DNA from: Saccharum officinarum
Lineage: Eukaryota > Streptophyta > Magnoliopsida > Poales > Poaceae
DNA: 64,000 bases
Direction: 5' to 3'
NCBI GenBank assembly: GCA_020631735.1
Contig: CM036188.1
Span: forward strand, 13,620,214-13,684,213
Part shown: positions 20,157 through 33,100 of the stretch, one piece after another
Layout: every line of letters starts with the position of its first letter
How positions within the stretch are numbered: the stretch's first letter is position 1
Notes under the pieces: model-generated
The model's input: only the letters and a program-made list of their open reading frames with translations
Database searches by the model: none
What the model was told of the DNA's origin: nothing
Translations under genes and position numbers: made by a program

Positions 20157-22030
20157 GTGTTTTTGTTGCTGTCGTCGGCTGCTGTCACCGGTTCTCCCTC
20201 TCCAAGAACAATGCAGTTGCAAGGTTCCTTGTCTGGGCGTGATCTCCGTATTCTGGTAGATTCTGGGAGCAGCCATTCATTTTTCAGTTCAACATTTACT
20301 GCTACCATGCCTAATATCCAGAAGCTCTCCTCCCCAATGACTGTGAGAGTAGCAGATGGAAGTACAATTGTTTGCTCTGCTGAAATCAAATATGCCGAGT
20401 GGGTGGTTCAGGGCCATAGCTTCCACTCCACTCTGTGCATCTTACAGTTGGGAACTTATGACATGATCGTCGGTATGGATTGGCTGGAAGCCTTCTCCCC
20501 TATGAAAATTGACTGGTGCAACAAATGGATGAAAATTCCGTATGGTCGAGACCATGTCATCCTCCAAGGCCTGATGCCAAATTCTGATCAGTTATCTCTG
20601 ATACAGCTTTGTCATATTGCAGCATCTTTAGATACACAGGAGCCCTCCCCTCTATTGCCTGCGGTCCAGCAACTTATTGATGAATTTCCTGAAATTTTTC
20701 AAGAACCCACGGAGTTGCCCCCGCGCCGGCCCTGTGATCATAAGATTCCCCTGGTGCTGGGTGCTCCGCCGGTGGCTATCCGTCAGTACCGCTACAAGCC
20801 TGCACTGAAAGACGAGATAGAGAAGCAAGTTTCAGAGATGCTGCAGTCTGGATTGGTGCAGCCAAGCTCCAGTTCATTTTCATTTTTCATCCTCGGTTCT
20901 ATTAGTCTGCAAGAAGGATGGGACTTGGAGATTCTGCGTGGACTACCGAATGCTCAATTCTCTAACAGTGAAGAGTAAATTTCCGATTCCGGTGGTAGAT
21001 GAGTTGCTAGACAAGCTTGCCCAGGCACAATGGTTCTCTTGTTTGGATCTCCGAGCCGGCTTCAATCAAATCTGGCTGGCCCCTGGTGAAGAGCACAAAA
21101 CGGCATTTCAGACTCATTGGGGGTAGTTTGAGTTCACAGATGGCGTTCGGCTTGACTGGTGCTCCGAACACTTTCCAAGGCACGATGAATACTACACTGC
21201 TTCCTCTGTTGCGCAAGTGTGCCCTTGTATTCTTTGACGACATCCTCGTCTACAGCCGCACTTTGGATGAGCATCTGCAACATCTTCGCCAAGTTTTCAC
21301 TCTGCTAGCCCAGGATTAGTGGAAGGTAAAATTCAGCAAATGCTGTTTCACGCAACAGTCAATTACTTATTTTGGACATGTGGTCAGCCGATAAGGGGTG
21401 TCTACTGATTCTGGCAAGATTGAAGCAGTGCAGCTTTGGCCTCAACCACAAAATGTTAAGGAGCTCCGCAGTTTCCTGGGGTTGGCCGGTTACTACCGGA
21501 AATTTTTGAGAAATTTTGCTCTGCTAGCTAGACCCCTTACTGACCTTCTCAAGAAGGGTTCGCTGTTTGTCTAGACATCATCTCATCAGGAAGCGTTCGA
21601 AGCTCTAAAATCAGCTCTGGTCTCTGCCCCGGTTCTTGATCTACCAGACTTTTTCCAAACCGTTTCAGCTACAAACGGATGCTTGTGATTCGGGCGTTGG
21701 TGCTGTTCTTTTGCAAGACAGCCACCCCATCGCTTTAGTCAGCAAGTCATTGGGTCCAAGAACCAGAAATCTTTCAACGCATGAAAAAGAATTCCTGGCA
21801 ATATTGGTGGCCATTGAACAGTGGAGGTCTTACTTGCAGCACAATGAATTCACAATATTCATTGACCAGCGAAGTCTCATGCACATCACGGATCAACGCC
21901 TTCAGACTCAGTGGCAACTCCAGATGCATACTAAATTGGCTGAGCTTCAATACCGGGTTGTATACAAGACTGGTGCTTCTATTGCAGCGGCTGATGCCCT
22001 ATCACGCCATCCAAGCCCTCCGGCTCAACT
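20157..22030 (+). pseudogene. pol of the Reina-like element: protease, RT, RNase H
   Basis: The protease has its active-site motif ILVDSGSSHSF near 20256 and DMIVGMDWLEAF. Reverse transcriptase follows from about 20680: [31 protein letters not shown], and FFDDILVYS with the catalytic Asp pair near 21234. RNase H begins near 21650 with FQLQTDACDSGVGAVLLQ and ends near 22010 with ADALSRHPS. Breaks include a frame change near 20920, stops near 21124 and 21404, and TAG at 21317-21319 (expected Gln) and 21572 (expected Trp). Confidence 0.8.
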
Positions 22031-22196
22031 CCAGGCCATATCTGTGTCCACCCCTGCCTGGTTGGCCGAGGTGATTGCCAGTTATGCAGCTGGTCCTGAG
22101 TCCACCAAACTGCTACAAGAACTTTCAGTTGATCCTCAGAGCCACCCTCCATTTACTCTTCACAATGGTGTCATTCGTCATTCCAGTAGGATCTAG

Positions 22197-22883
22197 ATCG
22201 GTTCCAACCCACAATTACAACAGCGCATTATCTCCGCCCTTCATGACAGCGCCCTCGGGGGATATTTAGGGTTTTCAGTCACTCACAGCAGAGTCAGGAA
22301 GCTGTTCTTTTGGCGTGGGCTTAAGCACGATGTCAAAGCCTTTGTTGCTACTTGTTCGGTGTGTATCCAAGCCAAGCCTGACAGAAAATCGTTACCCAGA
22401 TCTGCTTTCCCCTCTTCTAGTTCCTAACGAAGCTTGGCAAATGATTTCAATGGACTTTATTGAGGGATTGCCGACATCTGGGCATGCTAACTGCATAATG
22501 GTCATTGTGGATAAATTCAGCAAGTTTGCTCATTTCGTAGCTCTGCACCATCCATACACTGCTCAGAAGGTCGCTCAGGCTTTTCTGGGCAATGTCTTTC
22601 AGCTCCATGGTCTTCCATCAACTATTATATCTGACCATGATCCGATATTCACAAGCACCTTCTGGCGTGAGCTTTTCCGTCTAGCTCAGGTGACCCTGGC
22701 CATGAGTTCAGCATACCACCCGCAATCGGACGGACAAACTGAACGTGTCAATCAGTGCTTGGAAACATATCTGCGTTGCTTTGTTCATTCATGTCCGCGC
22801 CAATGGCTTAAGTGGCTACCCCTAGCGGAATACTGGTATAACACCAGTGAACACTCAGCTCTAGGCAAATCACCTTTCCAGGT
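22197..22883 (+). pseudogene. Integrase of the Reina-like element, part 1
   Basis: The zinc-binding region (His-rich, then CSVCIQAKPDR) is followed by the catalytic core: MDFIEGLPTSG, IISDHDPIFTS and YHPQSDGQTERVNQCLETY, which carry the D, D and E of the active site. The gene is interrupted at 22883 after SPFQV by a 15-kb insertion and continues at 37932. An expected Trp codon is TAG at 22194-22196, immediately upstream. Confidence 0.85.
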
Positions 22884-23929
22884 TGTCGGCGTCTGGTCCC
22901 GCGAGGGTCCTAAGCCAACGAGTGAATCAGTGTTGTGTGTCCCTAATCTGGATGGTGATGCAAGGAGAGTACACAGGGGTTTATCCTAGTTCGGGCAAAA
23001 AAAGGCCCTACGTCCAGCGGGGGAAGTATTGTATTTTCTTGCACCTAAGTGCTTGTGTAGGGGTCACAAGCTGTGAGAGAGGGAGTCAATCCCAGGTCTC
23101 GGAGAGAAAAAGTGAGAGTACAAAGGAGATTGCTTGAGATGTTGATCTTCTATGGTGGGATGGTGACTAGTTTTTGCTTGTCCGTCCTCCTTTCGTAGAG
23201 TCTCCTGCCAGCCCTTTTATAGGGTCAAGAGGAGGTAGAGACGCCGGGGGATGCCTTAGAAGTGAAGTTTTGTCGAGCGCTGTGGAAGCCGCTGTAGCGA
23301 CGTGCTCGGAGAATGGCCGGCCATCCCCAGACACCATGGTGACGTAGAGGATGAGATGGTGAAAAGCCCCCGGATCCTGTGGCACGCAGGCCTTGCTTCT
23401 TTGTTGACCGGCGGTTGGTCGAGGCCGGGTCGAGGTGGGTCGACGGGGACTGGATAAGGCCGAGTCCCGGGAATTTCGGGGTACGATACTCATCGTATTC
23501 TGCCTCGAGGGGGATCAATGGCGGAATAGTGCTCGGCATGGCGTGTACAGTGATAGGTTTTCACCGCCCATCCCGGGATGGGCAGTAAAAAGTGAGATTT
23601 AACACTGGTACTGCTTCCATGCTGGTTATCGCTGTAGCCATGGGGGTAGGAAGTGGTTGGCGGTTGCATTAAATGCTTTGACTTTTGTCTCAGAGATGGT
23701 GAGTGAGGTGGGTCGACCGGCTCAACCCAGGGTCGTGCGAGTCGGAGATTTCTCGGTGGTCGAGGCGTCCCGTCGAGCGAGTCTCGTGCGAGTCGGAACG
23801 TGGTCGAGGTGTTCCGTTCATTATTTTGGCTCGTTCCGCCTTCGTGGGCGGAGCCTTTGGCGTGGTTTTCTTAGGGGCTTGTCTTTCTTAATCGTTGACT
23901 GTGGATACCCCTTGTTTAGGTACCCGACA
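22884..23929 (-). repeat. 3' LTR of the Tat-type element
   Basis: A 1,046-bp repeat matching 36879-37926. On the minus strand it starts TGTCGGGTACC and ends CGCCGACA. A TATA box (CCTATAAAA) lies at about 23214-23222 on the minus strand. The adjacent sequence at 23930-23941 reads CTCGAGGGCTAC on the minus strand and is the probable polypurine tract. Confidence 0.9.
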
Positions 23930-24900
23930 GTAGCCCTCGAGCCTTTGGGTGAGTGTGGCCACTCTTGCAGAGGCTTAGTGAGTGATGAACTGGAGTCGTG
24001 GTGTCATAGCCTTTTTTGGTGGGTGCGTGCGAGCGCACCCGCCGGGTGTAGCCCCCGAGGCCTCGGTGGAGTGTTTTGACTCCTCCGAGGTCTTTAGCAC
24101 GTTATATTGAGGAGTGCTCCCACGTTTGAGCTATCATGGCACATTTGGTCCCTTTTGTTCAAGGTTAGCTTTTTTGCGATCGAGCCCCCGAGCCTCGTGC
24201 GCACGAGGTCGATCAGGGTCTTGCCCGTCTTCATCGTATGACCCTCACGCTCCTTTTAGGAAAGGAGGAGGGGTAGGGATCGTCGTACTACCCTTGTCAG
24301 GGGAGTTCCGATGATCTTCGGTGAGCTGTTAGCGGGGAATTCGAGTGGGAGCCAGTGCTCCATTCGGTAGGAGTCGGCTAGCGGCCACGGAGGTGCTCTC
24401 CAAAAATGCCAAAGAGTAGTCATGCGGATCTCGATTCCATGCGATATGGTTCGAGGGCTCGATGCCTCCCTCCGAGGGGATTCCACCGTCGACCTTTTTT
24501 CTAGCCTCGAATATGTCTGGGGCGCCTCGAGAGAGTGGCTCGAGCCCTGGCCTTGTATGGGCGCGTCCCTAGTTGTCCCTGACTCCGTTACTCGAGGGCA
24601 GCTGTCAAATCCTAGTCGAGGGCCAGCCTTCGATCCCTCGAGGTTCATAGTGGGCTCGGAGCCCGTTATCCATTCGCTTGGAAATGTCCGTCTGCGGATC
24701 CCCTTCCGGCCTGTTGGGGCATGTCTTTTTAGGAGGAGAAGTGAGAACGGCGCGGTAGTGGGCGGCGTGGCGCGACGATTACGGAGTGTTTGGCGGACAC
24801 GTGCTCTTACCCACGGGTTTCGAGGGAGCGGTTTTAGGTAAGGGCATTGAATGTGGGAACTGTTCCTACCTTTTCACCGGTTCCGCCCGTTGGTCTTCCA
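23930..24900. other. Non-coding part of the Tat-type element next to the 3' LTR
   Basis: No supported gene. It is GC-rich and carries repeated CTCGAGG/CCTCGAG words. It lies between the 3' LTR and the promoter of the antisense ORF. Confidence 0.5.
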
Positions 24901-24906
24901 TTGAGG

Positions 24907-24913
24907 TATATAG
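24907..24913 (+). promoter_or_regulatory. Putative TATA box of the antisense additional ORF
   Basis: TATATAG lies 139 bp upstream of ATG 25052. No other gene nearby would use it. Confidence 0.4.
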
Positions 24914-25051
24914 TACGAGGTCCAGGGTTCCGTGTGCCCTCCCACAAGCCATTTGTGTTTTTCCCTCTTTCTCCTTGTGCGCCCTTTAGCCGCTCTTCAC
25001 CGCCGCCGTCACCTCTTCCCCTGCTGTCGTCGCACGCCGTTTTTGATAACC

Positions 25052-28000
25052 ATGGCGGGAAGGAGCCAGATCCTTCCTGCGGATGCGTGGGCTCATTCCT
25101 TAGTGACAGAGAGAAAGCTGGAGGAGTTGGTCCATGATGGTCTTCTGCGACCGAGGGCGAGCCAGAGCCAGCCGGAGTGGAGGGTGCCGCCGTCCGACCA
25201 CCGGGAGCCGGCGCCCCCGGAGGGATACGTGGTGAGCTTCGTTGCTTTCCACGAGAGGGGGCTTGGGATGCCGCCGCGCCGCTTTATGCGGGCGCTCCTC
25301 CACTACTACAAGGTGGAGCTTCATCACCTCGCCCCCAACTCCATCTCGCAGGCTGCCATCTTTGTGGCGATCTGCGAGGAGTATTTGGGGATGGAGCCGC
25401 ACTGGAACCTGTGGCTCCATCTCTTCAAGGCGGAGCATTTCGCCAAGAAGGCGGGCGAGCGAGGAGTGCGGTGCGCGGTGCATGCTAGGAGCTGCACCCT
25501 TCAAGTCTGAGTGGGTCAAGGCAAACAGTACATCCCGGCGCAGCTCATTTCGTCGAACAGTGGGTGACACGACGGGTGGTTTTACCTGCGCAACGACGAC
25601 GACCGGCTGCCAAAGTTTTCCGGCCGGGTCCTGATGTCACGCGAGGACAACTGGACATACGGCGTCGTCGACGAGGAAAAGCCGAAGCTGCAGCCACTCC
25701 TCGACGCGCTAAGGAGGCTTCGACAGCGTGGGTTGACCGCGGGGATGGTGGCTGTCGTGTTCCACCGTCGGAGGGTGCTGCCACTGATGCAGCGCCGACT
25801 CTGGATCGATGAGATGACGCCGGAGGCCTCGTTGGAGGGAGTCAGATGTCGCATGAGTCCCTCCCCCTCGACGAAGTTGCCTGGTGCGCACGGTGGATGG
25901 TGGGGAGCTTCGAGTAGGAGGACATCGACAGGGTCCCGATGCGACCCACTCATGGCTTCGAGCCTCTGGTAAGCGTCGTTCTGATAGCCTCAGGTCCTTT
26001 TGCTTCCCAGTTCTCTCGACTAAGTTTGTTGAGGCCTCCGTGCAGGATCTATCGGCGGTCAAGGAGTCGCGGCCGCCGGTTCTGGAGGATCGGGCTGCTC
26101 GAGAGGCGAGACGCCTCTCGGCGGCCCAGAAGAAGGGAGAGAAGGACGCTGCGAAGAAGCGTCAGGTCAGGAAGGCCCTTGAGCGTGAGGCGTTGAATAA
26201 GCGCCACTGCCAGTAGAGACTCGAGGGTCTCTTGATCGAGGAATCCCCCTCTGAGACGGTCTCGGGGGAGGATAAGGACAGCGACGACGACGATGCCGGG
26301 TCGTGGTACAATACCGTGACTTTTCTGGCGCACCTCCCCGACGTACGGCCCCTGTTAGAGCCCATTGGTGGGGGGTCGACCTCCCAGGCGTCGAGGGAAG
26401 TCTCGGCGCCCGTCAAGGGGGAGGGAGAGCTAGTGGAAGGAAGGGCCCGAGAGGGGCCTTCAGAGAGGGGATCTACCTCTCCTAGGGTCCCTCAGGGGAG
26501 ATCGGTGGCGCCGCGACCGCGAGTTCGATCGCCTCAGACTTTGCCGACAGGCGGAGTGGCAACGTTGGCGTCTGAGGCCAGGGCACCATCGACGGGCATG
26601 AGGACTCGAGGCCAAATAGCCTCATCAGCGCAGAGAACCTCAGGCGCCCTGTCAGCCCGGGCTCCGAGGAGCACCAGGCCAACCGAAGGCTCAACGGAGG
26701 GGCCCTCGTAGAAGCCGTCGGGTGGCTCGGTTAAGCCGAAGTCTAGGCCCCTGATTCCCCTATTTGGGTAAGTACCTCACCTTGACTTTCCAACAAGGTC
26801 ATCTCGCTCTTTTATTCTGACGTGTTTGTTCACTGCTCAGCCACAAGCGCAAGGTGGAGCTCGCGGCTCTGACTCCTATCAAGGCGCTCAAGTCTGGTGC
26901 CGCCCTGATGATGCGAACGCCTGCCAATGATGCCGCCTAGGTCGCGAGGTACCAGGCTACCACAGAGCGGCTTAAGACGAAGGAGGCCACCGCCAAGGCG
27001 GGAGCAAGCACCCAAGAGGTCGTCGGACTTGGTGATGCCACGTGGGAGCCAGGGCCGGTCGAGGAAGCCCCGGGCGGTGCCAGGCTCGATGTGCCCAGGG
27101 TTGGTGGGCCGGAGCCTAGGTCGACCGTGAGGACCTAGGTGGCCGTCGAGGCCTGCTCCGTGACGCGAGGCGGGCGGATGTCGAAGAGTCAAGAGAGGTG
27201 GTGGAGGCCCTGCCGGATGCGGGGAAAGAGGCAGCGCAGCCAGAGTCACAACCAGTGCGGGAGGAACCGCGGCCGTAGCCACAGTAGGACCAGCCAATGG
27301 AGCAGGCAGCCGAGGCGGAACGGGGGGTGGTTGTGCCACCGTTCAACGTGCAGGCGGTGGCGCCAACAGTCGAGACGCCAGCCCCGCCCCAAGGGTCAAT
27401 TCCGGCTGTAATCGATCTTACCGTCGACGACCCTCCTTCCGATAAGGGGAAGCAGAAGGCGGACGTCGAGATGGTCGATGCCCCAGATCGGCCCGGTACT
27501 TCCGCGACGTCGAGGGACGACTTGGCTGAGGCGTCTGCTAGGTGGCCCGATTTCGTAGGGCTAGAGCTTGCACGGGCGGAGGAGGAGCTCCCGCGCTGGG
27601 GTCGGTCGACCCTCGAGTTCAGGGATGTGTCTAACCCCAGCGCCGAGCCCTTCTTCGCCCTTGACGACAAGGACGAAGTGCAGCACTAGGAGTTCGTCGA
27701 GGGACTCCATAAGCACTTCGTGCAGTCTCTGCGAATGGTCGCGGATACCTTGGTGCGGGGTATGTCGGAGGCCTTTGAGGTGAGTCAGGTCCGTTTGTAT
27801 TTTCTTGCGTTTTATCTCCCCTTTCTCCTTGGTTCTGATCTTAGGTTTAACTGTGGTCAGGAACTCAAGGAGCGTTCTCGCCGCAAGTCACTCTTCATTC
27901 GTCATGAGAGTGGCATATGGGCGGCATTTGCTCGTCAACGGGCTCTAGTCGAGGAAGCCAATAAGCGGCTATCCACGAAGAGCGCCGAAGTGGACGAGCT

Positions 28001-28939
28001 CCGCGTCGTCCATGCAGCGGTCAGGGAGGAGGTGGCACAGGCTCGGGAAGCCGAGGCCAAGGCATGTGAAGATGTGGCCAAGGCCCGGGAGGAGGCAGCC
28101 AAGGCCCGTGAGGACCTCGCGCCGCTGCTGGCGCGCGTGAAGGAGCTCGAGGAGGACGTCGCTTTAGTGAGCGGTCAGCACGATGCCCTTAACGTCCAGA
28201 TCGGGATGGCGTCCGCTCGTGTCGAGACCTTGGAGAATGAGGTCACGACGTTGAAGGGGATGGTCCGAGAGAGGGACGAGGCTCTCTCAGGCACCGGTCG
28301 GGAGATCGAGGCACTGAGGGCGACGGTCCGCGACAAGGACGAGGCTCTTCGGGCAGTGGAGAAGGCACGCGAGGAGTTGCGTGATGAGGTCGTGGGTTGG
28401 TAGACCCATGCTGAAGGTAAGCCTTTTGTCGTGTTTTGACTTTGGCCTCGAGGTCCCAAGTCTTTTCTAACTTGGGTGTTTGTGTTTCAGAGCTGGAGAA
28501 GCAGCAACATGCTGCCCAGGCGACGGCTACCTCGTTCTAGAACCTCTTCGAGGCCAAGGCCAGGCGGACTCAACTGCTCCAGGGTGCGATCACCTCGGTG
28601 TGCGATGGCATGGGGGTCGAGCCCGATGCTGATACCGAGGAGGACGCGCCAGGGAACTCGTTTGTTCGCCAGATGGCGACACTGGGTTGCCTCGTCCGCG
28701 AGAAGATACGAGGCGGGCTGCATCATGGCGTGAAGAGGGCCATGGCGGTCATCCGGTCTAGGTTTGAGTACGACATGGGCCTCATCGCTGATGGCTTCAT
28801 TACAGATCCAGACTGGACTGACGAGGAAAATGAAGCATCCTGCCTGGATCTGATCGAGGCCGCGGAGGAGCCCGGGGGTCGCCTTGCGAAGCTATTCGAG
28901 GTCGAGGTGGTCCCGCCTGCTGACGACAAGGTCCTGTAA
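25052..28939 (+). pseudogene. Antisense, intron-containing additional ORF of the Tat-type element
   Basis: The frame from ATG 25052 (MAGRSQILPADAWAHS) contains the plant gypsy-type 'transposase 28' motif region (RRFMRALLHYYKVELHHLAP; CEEYLGMEPHWNLWLHLFKA). It continues through NWTYGVVDEEKPKLQPL to a long coiled coil (about 27870-28400, EVAQAREAEAKACEDVAK repeats) and a final part, NSFVRQMATLGCLVREKI. Four short introns with GT-AG ends fit: 25969-26045, 26768-26840, 27780-27860 and 28417-28490 (73-81 bp). The gene is opposite to gag-pol. It has several stops (25508, about 25565, 25916, 26214 and more) and frame changes, so it is now inactive. The role of this family is unknown. Confidence 0.7.
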
Positions 28940-29109
28940 GCCAAACCTGGGCATGAAGGCCCATGTAATAGGGTAGTTAGTACTCGTGACTTGCGCTGTG
29001 ATGGCCTCAGGGGCCTTGAAACATTAATATGTAAATGTATACTAAATGCTTGTTTTTGTTCAAGTCTTTTCTTCCCTTTCTTGCTTGAATCATATTCTTG
29101 CATGTTTTT

Positions 29110-29432
29110 CTTAGCGTGCGGTTGCACCCCTTGGCGTGAGGGAGCGAGTGGAGGTACCGTAGCCTCGGAGGCGTAAGCAATCTCGTGGCTCGGCAGCCCT
29201 TGAACTTTAGGGTGCGTTTGCGGCCTCGTGGATTATGTAAGAACTTAATTTGAAGCGTGTGGGAACGTTAGACGTGGGCTTTTTCAAAATTGTAAACTTT
29301 TATTAGGTCTACTTAGCGCGCGGTTGTACCCCTTGGCGTGGGGGAGCGAGTGGAGGTACCATAGCTCGGAGGCGTAGGCGATCTCACGGCTTGACAGCCC
29401 TCGAACCTTAGGGTGCGCTTGCGGCCTCGTCG
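29110..29432. repeat. Direct repeat of about 120 bp, spaced 202 bp
   Basis: The text CTTAGCGTGCGGTTGCACCC at 29110 recurs as CTTAGCGCGCGGTTGTACCC at 29312, followed by the same 100 bp with scattered transitions. It lies after the end of the antisense ORF and may be its 3' UTR. The surrounding 28940-29592 has no gene. Confidence 0.8.
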
Positions 29433-29592
29433 ACTTATGTAAAAGTTCTCTTGTTTTTTTTGAAGAAATGCGAGTTTTTTGGGGACACAGGGGGTTCCCC
29501 CTTGCAACCCCCGAGGGAGGTTTGACTCTGAGAAAACAGGGTTGATCCTTCCTGGTTTTTATGAAAGAATACTTTGAACACCGATGTATTCT

Positions 29593-29905
29593 TTATTCTA
29601 TCATGGGATTGCGAAACAATTTACAGAGCCTCGAGGCTTTAGGGAAAAAAGCGACGTAGCTATTCAATGTTCCATGCATTGGTGAAGATTTCGCCTTTCT
29701 CGTTTGATAGTTTGTAGGTGCCAGGCTCCAATACTTCCATGATGATGTACGGCCCTTCCCATGGCGGAGTAAGCTTGTGTCGTCCTCCTTGATGAATCTG
29801 GCCTCCAACATCTTGTGGACCTCCTCGCCGATGACCTTGCGCTTCTCCTCTTCGAAGCGGCACAAGCGTTGTTTCACCGGTTTGGAGCCGGCTCGGATCT
29901 CCAAG
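29593..29905 (-). pseudogene. pol remnant: RT start joined to integrase end
   Basis: On the minus strand the frame starts EIRAGSKPVKQRLCRFEEEK and RKVIGEEVHKMLEARFIKE, the beginning of RT. It then passes directly into KLTPPWEGPYIIMEVLEPG and KLSNEKGEIFTNAWNIE, which is the C-terminal end of a Ty3/gypsy integrase. The join lies at about 29782-29790 and also changes frame. About 4 kb of catalytic RT, RNase H and integrase sequence is missing, so the element cannot move by itself. Confidence 0.8.
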
Positions 29906-30162
29906 GTGTGTGAAAGGTCCTTGTTTGGTTTTGGTAATTGAGTGACAACTTAGGTGGACTAATATGTGGTTATGTGAGATACACAGGAGATTAGTCCACA
30001 GGTGATGGTGTCATGAAGGAGCCTATTGCACATGAGACATGACATGGAGTCATGTGACCAAGGTGGAGAAGATCAAGATGAGGCTTGGCTTGATGGACCG
30101 GTTGCTAGGGTGAAGGGCAAGTTGTGTGATGGCTTGGCGCCGAAGGAGCGAGGCAACGGTTG

Positions 30163-33100
30163 AAAGGTCTTGATGGCTAGAGGGGGGGTGAATAGCCTTT
30201 TAAAATTTTCTACAAAGACAAGCTAAACAAGTTTATCAATATGACAAATAGCGAGATGTGAGTTTTGCTTAGCCTACAGGGTGTTTGCAAGCCACCTAAC
30301 CAATTCACAATTCTAGTATTTGCACTCAACCGCACAAGTCAAACCGAGAAGGTAACTACAACTACAACTAGCAAGCTACACAAAGGAGCTACTAAAGCAA
30401 AGCTAACTAGCTAGCAAAGATAACTAAGAAAGTAATGCCAAGTTGAGTTAGGAGAGTTTCACCGAGGGGCGAAGTATTGAGCCAACCAATATGATCAACA
30501 ATGAATACCAAGATAACCGAACACCAAGATCAATCAATCACAATATGAAAGTGATGACACGAAGATTTATCCCGAGGTTCACATGCTTGCCGGCACGCTA
30601 GTCCCCATTGTGTCCCTCTTCACCACGTGGTTCGGTGGCTAATCGGTCTCGCACCGAGCCTCTCAAAAGACGCCACAAGAACCTACCAAATGGCAAAAGG
30701 TTGCAAATGACACGAGCAATTCACTAACGTTGCCTTTGGCGCTTCGCCGAGGTAGGCACAAACCCCTCACAATCACCGGAGGTGGCCAAGAACAATCACC
30801 AACTCTTGCCAACGCCTCCAAGCTGCTCTAAGCCGTCTAGGTGGCGGCAACCACCAAGAGAAACAAGAATCCTGCAGCAAATCAACCACCAAGTGCCAAC
30901 TAGATGCAATCTCACAATGCAAATGCACTTGGATCACTCAATCTCACTTCGAATATGCAAAGAAGCAAGAGAGATGAGTGGGAGGAGAGTTGCTTAGCTC
31001 AAAGTGCTCACAAGTATGTCAAATGTTCGAGAGATGGAGCCTTGAGCCGGCCAATGAGTATTTATAGATGTACCCCTTCGAATAGAGCCGTTAGAAACTT
31101 AAACAGCTGAAATCGCGCTGACCGGACACGCTGGTCCAACTGACCGGACGCGCTGGTCGCACAACGGCTAAAACGCGAAGCACCGACCGGACGCGCTGGT
31201 CACACAGACCGAACGTGCCGGGATTGACCGAACGCGCTGGTCCCGTGACTGACCGGACGCGCTGGTCAAGCCTAAGCAGCGCACAATGAAACAGTGACCG
31301 GACGCGTTGTAGAACTGATCGGACGCCACAGTGCCAGCGTCCGGTTTGAGTCTAGTAAGCTCCCTGAACGACCGGACGCATCCGGTCGACAGTGACCGGA
31401 CGCACTGCGCGTCCGATCATCAAACTGAAATACGCGCAAACGCTGAACACTGACCGGACGCGTCCGGTTCAGCGTCCGGTCAACTCTGTGACCTCCGTTC
31501 GCCTCCGTTTCTTTTCTGACTTCCGGCGTAGTGGAAAATAGTCGTTTCAACTCCTCGAAAACGCCTAAATCTCGCCTCGCAAGCTCGGCAGGAGGGAGAG
31601 AGAGGACCCTAAACCCTCTCTACCGCTCAAATTCCACCGCCTTTGCAAATCGGTCATCTAGTGCCACTCGAGTGATCTAACTATGCATCGTTGCTAGGAT
31701 CGAGTGGCGTCACAAGTTGAGTGGTTAACTCCTTCGGTAAAGTGATTGTGAAAATGCTAACACATGTGCACAAGATGGTGAACACTTGTTGGTGTTGGCA
31801 CATTTGCGAAGGCGGTGGAGTTTGAGCGGTAGAGAGGGTTTGGGTCCCTCTCTCCCTCCCGCCGAGCTTGCGAGACGGGATTCATGCATTTTTGAGGAGT
31901 TGAAATGACTTTTTTCCACTACGCCAGAAGTCGGACAAGAAACGGAGGCGAACGAAGGTCATAGAGGTGATCGGACGCTGGACCGGACGCGGTCATGGTT
32001 TGACCGGACGCGTCCGGTCAGTTCAACGCAGCAGTCAGGCGCGCGAGTGTTAGGGTTTGCCACCGGCGCGTCCGGTCCCTCGCGGAACCAGAGCGTCCGG
32101 TCGGGCACCCAGAGGAATAGAGCGTGGCGAAGAGCTGATCGGACGCGCAGCGCGTCCAGTCACATGTGATCGGACACGTCCGGTCGCGATGGGAGCTCTC
32201 TGGACCACGACCGGACGCTGGCACTGTCGCGTCCGGTCGTTGCGTGGAGCGCGTCCGGTCATGTTGCTGCACACGCGGGTGCTATGCGCACCTGCGCGTC
32301 CGGTCGGTTGAGCAGCGCGTCCGGTCATCACGTTTGACCATTGGCGCGCAGTGACTGTTGAGATCGGGCGTTCGGTGTTGAACACGGAGGGACACGTGGA
32401 TGGTGCATGGCGACCGGACGTGGTGTAGCGCGTCCGGTCAGCTCGACCAGCGCGTCCGGTCATTACGTGTTGTGCCTAGTGAAGGGGTACCACGGCTCTT
32501 TTCGTGGAGGGGCTTATAAATAGCCCATTGGCCGGCCTTGGCCGGCAGCTGAGCACACTTTGGCCTTGGTGGCCTATGTGGTAGTGCTTGTGAGCCCTCT
32601 AACTCACTCATGCTTGATAGTGTTCATCGAATCGAGTGAGAGAGCGATTCTAGTGCGATTGCATCGTGAGGTTGCATCGAGTGGCACTAGGTAATCGTGT
32701 TGCAAGCCAGTGGTGCTCGTTACTCTTGGAGGTTGCCACCTCCTAGACGGCTTGGTGGCTCGTCACTCCGTCGAAGCTCGCAAGAAGATTGTGGGAGGCT
32801 CCGGAGAAGCTTTGTGAGGGGGATTGTGCTCACCTCGCAGGGATCACGAAGAGCAACTCTAGTTGAGCATGTCATTGAGCTACCACACTTGATGGTGGGT
32901 TCTTGCAGCACCTTTTGAGAGGCTCGGTGTGTGACCGATTAGCCGCCGAACAACGAAGTGTTGGTCAACACAATGGGGACGTAGCTTGGTGGCAACCAAG
33001 TGAACCTCAGGAGAAAATCACCGTGTCAACATTGTCTACTCTTCTCGGTGGTTTGCCTTCCTGCAACACAAGCTTGTATTTACTTTCATATATAACTAGT

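Noticed and set aside
32050..32470. CRISPR-like array because of regularly recurring GCGTCCGGTC
   Set aside because: Eukaryotic context, variable spacing, both orientations, and no cas genes. It is a repeat inside a mobile element.
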